Notes under the pieces: generated by a model
Told to the model about the DNA's origin: nothing
Database searches by the model: none
The model's input: the letters and a program-made list of their open reading frames with translations, nothing else
Assembly (NCBI GenBank): GCA_033032175.1
Contig: CM065313.1
Span: forward strand, 17,647,327-17,711,326
Reading direction: 5' to 3'
DNA length: 64,000 bases
From: Saturnia japonica
Taxonomy: Eukaryota > Arthropoda > Insecta > Lepidoptera > Saturniidae
Part shown: piece after piece, positions 58,900 to 64,000 of the stretch
How the letters are laid out: every line of letters starts with the position of its first letter
Position numbering within the stretch: position 1 is the stretch's first letter
Position numbers and translations under genes: made by a program

Positions 58900-60202
58900 C
58901 AAGGTGTCCAGAAAGGGTATGGGGTATTTGTAAGTTCAATGAAACAAAAATTATTTGTATGCAATAATAAAGTTTATTGTTTATTATTAGCATATGAATT
59001 GGAGAATTATTTGGAAAAGGTGATGTTATCCAAATGATGGCCGTTACGTTGCTGTCACTCTTCTAAACGGAAACGAAGATTGGCGATAACACGTTGACAC
59101 ATAGCTATCGATATTGCTGCCATTTCTGACCTGATGTTTTGCTTTAACTGGGTTAGATTCGTCGGATTGTTTTGATAAACCTTACTTTTAAAGTATCCCC
59201 ATGCAAAATAGTCAAGCGGGCTAAGGTCGGGGCTTCTGGGAGGCCAGTTGATGTTACCCCTTCGCGAAATTACTTTATTAGGGAATAATTCGTTAACAAC
59301 TTCCATTGAGTCATTTGAAGTATGGCAAGTGGCCCCATCTTGCTGGAACCACGTTCTTGAGTTGAAACCTGCAAACTCCTGCAACTCTGGGACCAAAAAA
59401 TGTCGCAACATATCGCAATAACGGTCACTATTCACATTAATTGCTCGGCCTCGTTGATCTTCATGAAAATAAGGACCAATTATGCCTTTAGCAGACATAG
59501 CGGCCCAAACAACGACCTTTGGGCTATGCAGGGGTCGTTCATGCTTTCGTCTCGCATTCTCCACTGCCCAGTACCGACAATTCTGCTTATTAACATGACC
59601 ATTCAGGTGAAAATTTGCTTCGTCACTGAACAGTATGTTGTTAAAGTTGTTAAATCGCTGCAGCATTTCGTTCACAAAATTCAGTCGATTAGCATAGTCC
59701 GTATCCTTCAATTCTTGAACCAATTGAATTTTATAGACTTTTAGATGTAAGTCTTTCTTTAAAATCGAATATAAAGACGATTTTTTGATGTTCAACGCTT
59801 GGCTTCGCTTTCGGATGGATAAAGACGGATTTTGACGAACCGACGGCTCAACTTCTTCAATTGTTTCTTCATGGCGAACTGAACGAGGACGACCAGAGTT
59901 TTGAATTTTAACTGTCGCACCTGTATTCTCGAACATCCTGATCCATTTCCTAATGCTATCGTCATTTGGCGCGTGGCGTGTACGATATTCCGCACGATAG
60001 AGACGTTGAGCAGTCACTATTGAATCACCATTACGATAATATGCTCGTACGCAAAATGCGCGATGCGTCCCCGAGTACTGTTCCATCGTGACTAAAACTC
60101 CACAAAATGGCGGACGCCACGAACCCCTCCCCGTACCCTTTAGACGCCCCGTTTCGAATATGGCGCGAAAACAAATACCCGATACCCTTTCTGGACAACT
60201 TG
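58900..60202 (-). mobile_element. Full-length mariner element, DD41D type, flanked by TA
   Basis: 1303 bp. The terminal inverted repeats are about 32 bp (CAAGGTGTCCAGAAAGGGTA left, CAAGTTGTCCAGAAAGGGTA right when reverse-complemented); I count two mismatches over 32. TA lies directly outside each end (58898-58899 and 60203-60204). The single transposase frame is uninterrupted. Near-identical ends with an open frame point to a recent insertion. Confidence 0.95.
59055..60086 (-). CDS. Mariner transposase, DD41D, apparently intact
   Basis: 343 residues, a normal length for mariner transposases. The N-terminal half holds the helix-turn-helix DNA-binding region (FCVRAYYRNGDSIVTAQRLY, then GRPRSVRHEE, a GRPR-type linker). 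The catalytic residues are D155 (LFSDEANFHL), D250 (WFQQDGATCHT) and D292 (RSPDLSPLDYF). The second and third are separated by 41 residues, hence DD41D, the spacing reported for rosa/Visitor-type mariners rather than the DD34D of Mos1. I chose the ATG at 60086: the open frame continues upstream to 60227, but that start lies beyond the terminal repeat, outside the element. No stop or frameshift is seen. Whether it is active cannot be told from sequence alone. Confidence 0.95.
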   Translation of the reverse strand: MEQYSGTHRAFCVRAYYRNGDSIVTAQRLYRAEYRTRHAPNDDSIRKWIRMFENTGATVKIQNSGRPRSVRHEETIEEVEPSVRQNPSLSIRKRSQALNIKKSSLYSILKKDLHLKVYKIQLVQELKDTDYANRLNFVNEMLQRFNNFNNILFSDEANFHLNGHVNKQNCRYWAVENARRKHERPLHSPKVVVWAAMSAKGIIGPYFHEDQRGRAINVNSDRYCDMLRHFLVPELQEFAGFNSRTWFQQDGATCHTSNDSMEVVNELFPNKVISRRGNINWPPRSPDLSPLDYFAWGYFKSKVYQNNPTNLTQLKQNIRSEMAAISIAMCQRVIANLRFRLEE

Positions 60203-60739
60203 TATAAGGATCAACTATGATAAGCATTTTTATCTTTAAATAACGGGGAGCAAGTATAGTATGATTCCTGAGGTTGCTCTATCAACAACATTTTGTAGTC
60301 CATTTTATATATAATTTCTCAAATTATTTATAATTACAATATATTTTAATCTGTCAGCCAGAGTTAAGCTTAAAATACTATTTGTATTTGAGCATTTGTA
60401 CTTTAAAAGAAGCATGTTTTTGCATTTATGCATTGTACTTGGCTTGGCAATGCTTTAATACTGTGCTGTGGTACTTGAAAATTTATATGGTGGGGTATAT
60501 TCATATGTGGATATTCATAACTACCCTACTAGTCAGATTGAGTGGGAAAATATTTAGATCTTCTAGTCATTTACGTGTAGTCCGTGAATTATATTTGTGT
60601 GTAAGGATGTGGGTGTTTAGTCATCCAAGTCAGACATATTTTTTTATTCTCGAGAAATCAAATGTATAGTACTTGTAGAGCTTACTGTACCACGGGAATC
60701 TAATATACCTAAAGACCACGCAATAAAAATGAGTAAATA

Positions 60740-61531
60740 CGGTCAAAGTCTGTTATAACGACATCGAAGGGACTGCTCATATTCAGTCGTAAAAACCGAT
60801 AGTCGTAACAACTGGTGATGTTTAATGTGTATCGTGCAAGTACCACTTTAACAAAGCTTCCTCAATATTCGTATGCTTCGTTGTTCTGGCTCGTTTCATG
60901 TTCAAAAAATTATTGTCATAAAGCGTTTGAATTTTTTCTCGCTCTTTCCAAACGGTTGAAATTGTCGTGTGTGATACACCACATTCCTTTGCTAAGTCTT
61001 TGTTTGAAATTCCGCTCTCTAGCTTGGATATAATACGCGATTTTTCATCAATATTAATTTGTTTTCTTTATCTTTTTTGCGACATTTTGAAAGTTTCACG
61101 AATAACTCCACAAAGTTTTGGTGCGTCTTGTGTATAGATAAGTAACAAACTAACAGAACTAACTGAAGAGATATGAAGAAGCGGGCTTTGACTCTACTGC
61201 ATGCACATGTTTTGTTTCTAAGAATTAGAAAAGACCCTACACTAAACTAAATCCTATTGTTTTCTTTCCTGATTTTAATAGCCATTGAAGACAAATGTGG
61301 ATACCTATTCAAATTGTTTACAATACAGTATAGCCCATCCTTCTAACAGATCTAATTCTCCGAAATAGTAGTTAAATGTGGCTGTTTTATGAGGTATGTC
61401 ATTATTAGCAATGTCTTATAAAGCAATGTTTTTAATAAGGCGGTCATATAGCATTCAGCCGGGACCTTTGTTCTTGGTTATTATAACTGGCATGTTGTTC
61501 TAAACGATGTCGCAGTAAACGGTTTTGACTG
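60740..61531 (-). mobile_element. Pogo/Tigger-like element, internally deleted
   Basis: The left end CGGTCAAAGTCTGTTATAACG and the right end, reverse-complemented, CAGTCAAAACCGTTTACTGCG, are followed on both sides by ACATCG. Both are flanked by TA (60738-60739, 61532-61533). CAGTCAAA-type ends are typical of pogo/Tigger. The - strand at 61085-60800 encodes a CENP-B-like N-terminal helix-turn-helix: KQINIDEKSRIISKLESG, KDLAKECGVSHTTISTVWK, then NIEEALLKWY. The DDE core is absent. At 792 bp it is a deletion derivative. Confidence 0.85.
60800..61085 (-). pseudogene. Pogo-type transposase N-terminal fragment (CENP-B-like HTH)
   Basis: Reading from 61085, a near-start stop is followed by an open stretch that gives the psq/CENP-B N-terminal helix-turn-helix (EKSRIISKLESGISNKDLAK, SHTTISTVWKEREKIQTLY) and then the beginning of the second CENP-B helix domain (IEEALLKWY). 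The rest of the protein is missing, so it is a truncated DNA-binding remnant. Confidence 0.8.
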
Positions 61532-61533
61532 TA

Positions 61534-63033
61534 TTACGATCTAAGTAACGAGCCAGAGCTATCTGTGCATGGTTCATAATATGCTGCACCTTGACCGTTA
61601 AAAGTTTTAGCACCATCCGTATATATCTGTATCCAACCACCATATTTTTCAGTCAGTTCTTTTGTTATATCAAATTTTAGTGTATCTAAGATAAGATTTC
61701 TTTTTGGCCCTGTAACACTGTCTAAATTAAATTTAATTATATTGTTTATATTTATATAAGTGGGCCAAATATCTAAAGAGAACATTTGAAGGGGATAATT
61801 TGAATGAATATGAACATTTTCTTTCTGAATTTCGTTATAAGCCATTATTAGTGAAGGTTTCTTTTTTCTAAGCCAGTAGGAATTATTACATAAAGAGTTA
61901 AGATTAATTAAAAGCAAAATAGTCTGATTATTTGTCCACGAATGTGCCTTTAAACAAAATTTTTGAGCAAGATACCGTCTTCTTATATAAAGAGGTGGTA
62001 TACATAATTCGCTCTCCATTACATGGATTGGTGAACTTTTAATAAATCCCCCAATTATTCTTAAAGCTTGATTCTGTATCTTGTCTAATTTTGATACGTG
62101 TGTCTTTGCACTATTGTCATATAATATACACCCATAATCTAGTTTACTCCGTAATAGTGACATATATATATTTCTTAAATGCTTTGGATGTATACCCCAA
62201 GTACGCCCTGCCAACACTTTTAACACATTTAAAAATTTTGAAACCTTAGTTACAACTTCATTAATATGAGTTCTCCATAAGAGTGATCTGTCTAACCACA
62301 TGCCTAAATACTTCACACTTTCTGCTAATTCTATTGAAGAGGAATTTATCTCTAGTTTTATCTGTTGCCGTCTATGGCCTCTGCTAAAGATGCAATACTT
62401 AGATTTACTAGGTGACAATTCTAAGCCTAGTTCTGCACATAAAACTATCATCGTATTTAAAGCTACCTGTATATTATATTGACTTACTGTCAGATCTTTA
62501 TGTCCCACATGAAAAACAAAATCATCAGCATATTGACCAACGTAAACATTTTTAATATTATGGCAAATCTTATAGGTTACGAGATTAAACATCAGAGGAG
62601 AGATAGGATCACCCTGAGCCAATCCCTGATTTGTCCATCTCATCATAATTTCTCCCTCTATGCCTGTTCTCATCATAAGATGTCTTTCGTTCAAAAATGA
62701 CCAGAAATAATTACAAATTTTTTGACCAAATTTCAAATCATCCATAGTTTTAGTTAGTCTAGATACTGAAACGTTATTATACGCATTTTCTATGTCTAAA
62801 AAGAGGCCTAAAGTAGGTGTATTTTGAGAAAAACCAATTTGTATATAAGTTACTAGTCTAACAAGAGAGTCCAAGCACGAATGAGCTTTTCTAAATCCTG
62901 TGGTTTGAACTGATAAAATTTTGTTTTTCTCACTATACCATTCTAACCGCTTATTTAACATACTATGACAAATCTTGCAAATGCACGAAATAAGGGAGAT
63001 TGGTCTTAGTTTACATTCCGCCGTTGCATTCAT
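61534..63033 (-). pseudogene. LINE ORF2, reverse transcriptase core to RNase H start
   Basis: 499 codons from the first ATG after the premature stop. The catalytic aspartates are at residue 80 (LFLDIENAY) and in YADD (168-171). A long thumb/connection region follows (LGMWLDRSLLWRTHINEVV, RSKLDYGCILYDNSA). An RNase H start (YTDGAKT) lies near residue 473. The frame ends at a stop two bases before the TA where the pogo-like element sits, so the RNase H domain is incomplete. Confidence 0.9.
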
Positions 63034-63090
63034 CTCAGATTTAGGTATAGGAAGAACTAATATGTCCCTCCACTGTCGTGGGACATGACC

Positions 63091-63831
63091 TTAATGAAAA
63101 ATCAGATTGTATAATTGTAATAAATAAAACTTACAGTTATCACCTAGGTTCGAAATCATAGAATATGAGATCCCATCATATCCAGGGGCAGTATCAGACT
63201 TTTTAATACTTTTATTAAGTTCTTCTAATGTAAATTCTTTCTCAAGTATATGGTTATCTGATGTAAAAATAGGCGGATAGTTTACAACGGAGGAAGGAGT
63301 TAATGACAACAGAAGTTTTTTCCTTGTGTCTACTGGAACATGATAATTATTTGTATTCATACCTTTAATCCATCGCATTTTTCGCCACATATCCGTAACT
63401 GAAGTTGATTTATCTATATTATTACAAAAACTGTGCCAACTAATTGTTTTAGCTTGTTTAATCATAGCTTGAGCCTCTTCAACTTTTTTATTTAATTTCA
63501 ACAAGTTACTGGGAGTAGGATTTCTGCGAAATGTACTAAGTGCTAATCTACGTTCTGCAACTGCCCTAGATAAAATTGGACTCCAATAACTTTTTGGTTT
63601 AAATGCATTTTCTGTTGAAGTATTTATATTTAGTACTGGGATATATTTGTCAGCTGTATTATTAATTTGATTAACAAAATAATCATAGTAATATTGGACA
63701 CCTTCCTTGTTGTTAATATTTAGTTCACACTTACTACCAACTATATCTTCGAGCTCATGGCGGTATGCAAACCAGTCAGCTTTTTTGAAATTGCGCTTTT
63801 TAGAAGTACACAAAGACTCGTTATAATTCAA
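63091..63831 (-). pseudogene. LINE ORF2, linker and start of reverse transcriptase, ends at premature stop
   Basis: 246 codons from the first ATG in this frame; the true frame continues upstream beyond 64000. It holds WSPILSRAVAERRLALSTF, FTLEELNKSIKKSDTAPGYD and ends LYNLIFH-stop. The same frame continues after the stop in family-like sequence, so the stop is a single point lesion rather than a real terminus. Confidence 0.88.
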
Positions 63832-64000
63832 TACAATTTTTATAATAAGATGATCGCTACCTAAATTTTCGTTAAATACTCTCCAATGAAATCTGACAGC
63901 AATATCTGATGATACAAATGTGATATCTGGAGATGTTCTCTGTACAATACCATTACATAATTTGACTCTTGTGGCATTACCATTGTTAAGAGAAGTATAT

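Larger units (their letters stand above)
58160..60310 (+). repeat. 'ccgaaacggttgg' repeat family copy, split by a mariner
   Basis: The 5' part (58160-58490) parallels 36305-36600: 'actaaatgtatatgaaagta', 'gtctgtttgttccgggtaat' and 'ctccgaaacggttgg'. After the mariner, 60203-60305 ('aactatgataagcattttta', 'ctttaaataacggggagcaa') parallels 36640-36710. A segment at 58490-58890 without a counterpart in the 36305 copy also lies inside. Confidence 0.75.
61534..64000 (-). mobile_element. I-like non-LTR retrotransposon, ORF2 with one stop, runs off the window
   Basis: One reading frame spans 64000 to 61534. The upstream part (from 64000) is the end of the endonuclease: TSPDITFVSSDIA and NENLGSDHLIIKI contain the SDH catalytic block. 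The connecting region (63831-63094) follows, including KSDTAPGYDGISYSMI, where the reverse transcriptase begins. A single stop TAA (63091-63093) interrupts it; the same frame resumes with GHVPRQWRDILVLPIPKSE. The core follows: RPISLISCICKI, TLGLFLDIENAYNNV, QGLAQGDPISPLMFN and the YADD box at about 62532-62521. RNase H starts at IQIYTDGAKTFNGQG near the end. It breaks at 61534, where a pogo-like element has inserted. RNase H plus endonuclease suggests the I/Outcast-like group; the exact clade is uncertain. The 5' part lies beyond 64000. Confidence 0.9.

Noticed and set aside
59400..59744. 114-codon + strand open frame
   Set aside because: Antisense shadow of the mariner transposase.
60087..60227. 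N-terminal extension of the mariner transposase frame
   Set aside because: The upstream ATG lies outside the terminal inverted repeat (beyond 60202), so it cannot belong to the element.

Overview
The window looks like nuclear DNA of a moth or butterfly. It is AT-rich and has small exons separated by long introns full of transposon debris. It carries tRNA-derived SINEs whose tail (a 'cctattacatgggacc' block followed by 'gtacacctctgcctaaccc') I recognise from moth genomes, and LINE 3' ends with short ATTT, AAT or GATTT tails. There are no bacterial-type operons, CRISPR arrays or rRNA genes. All gene names come from reading translations by eye; no search was run.

Three host genes can be supported. 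(1) Tropomodulin, the actin pointed-end capping protein, is on the + strand from 2460 to at least 19354. Its 5' exons lie before the window. Six internal exons are clear, and several candidate alternative last exons follow. One conserved exon (8283-8397) is one base short of the length required by its splice phases and its protein. (2) A complete eight-exon type III geranylgeranyl diphosphate synthase gene is on the - strand, 46739 down to 32844 (320 codons plus stop). Both aspartate-rich motifs are present and every splice phase agrees. (3) The first two coding exons of a FAM149-like (DUF3719) gene are on the + strand at 57074-57891; its remaining exons lie outside the window. The last two genes are arranged head to head across about 47 kb.

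Most of the rest is mobile DNA. The best preserved element is a full-length mariner (58900-60202) with an uninterrupted 343-residue DD41D transposase, near-identical terminal repeats and a TA duplication, sitting inside an older repeat. From 60740 to the window end lies a large I-like LINE (endonuclease end, reverse transcriptase, start of RNase H) with one in-frame stop, cut by a pogo/Tigger-like element. Other elements are a decayed Tc1-like element (19953-22083), a decayed BED-finger hAT element (about 53780-56785), a DDE-type transposase relic (49195-49620), two hAT-type MITEs with 8-bp target duplications, a pair of about 520-bp TIR MITEs, three moth SINEs (one split by a LINE), RTE and Jockey/CR1 LINE 3' fragments, and several repeat families present in two to five copies.

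I found no undescribed multi-gene system. The points most worth checking are the one-base lesion in tropomodulin, its alternative C-terminal exons, the intact mariner, and the nested insertions that give a relative history. The stretches 13.0-16.1, 22.8-24.7, 25.6-30.4 and 51-53.8 kb are mostly AT-rich DNA in which I recognise little.
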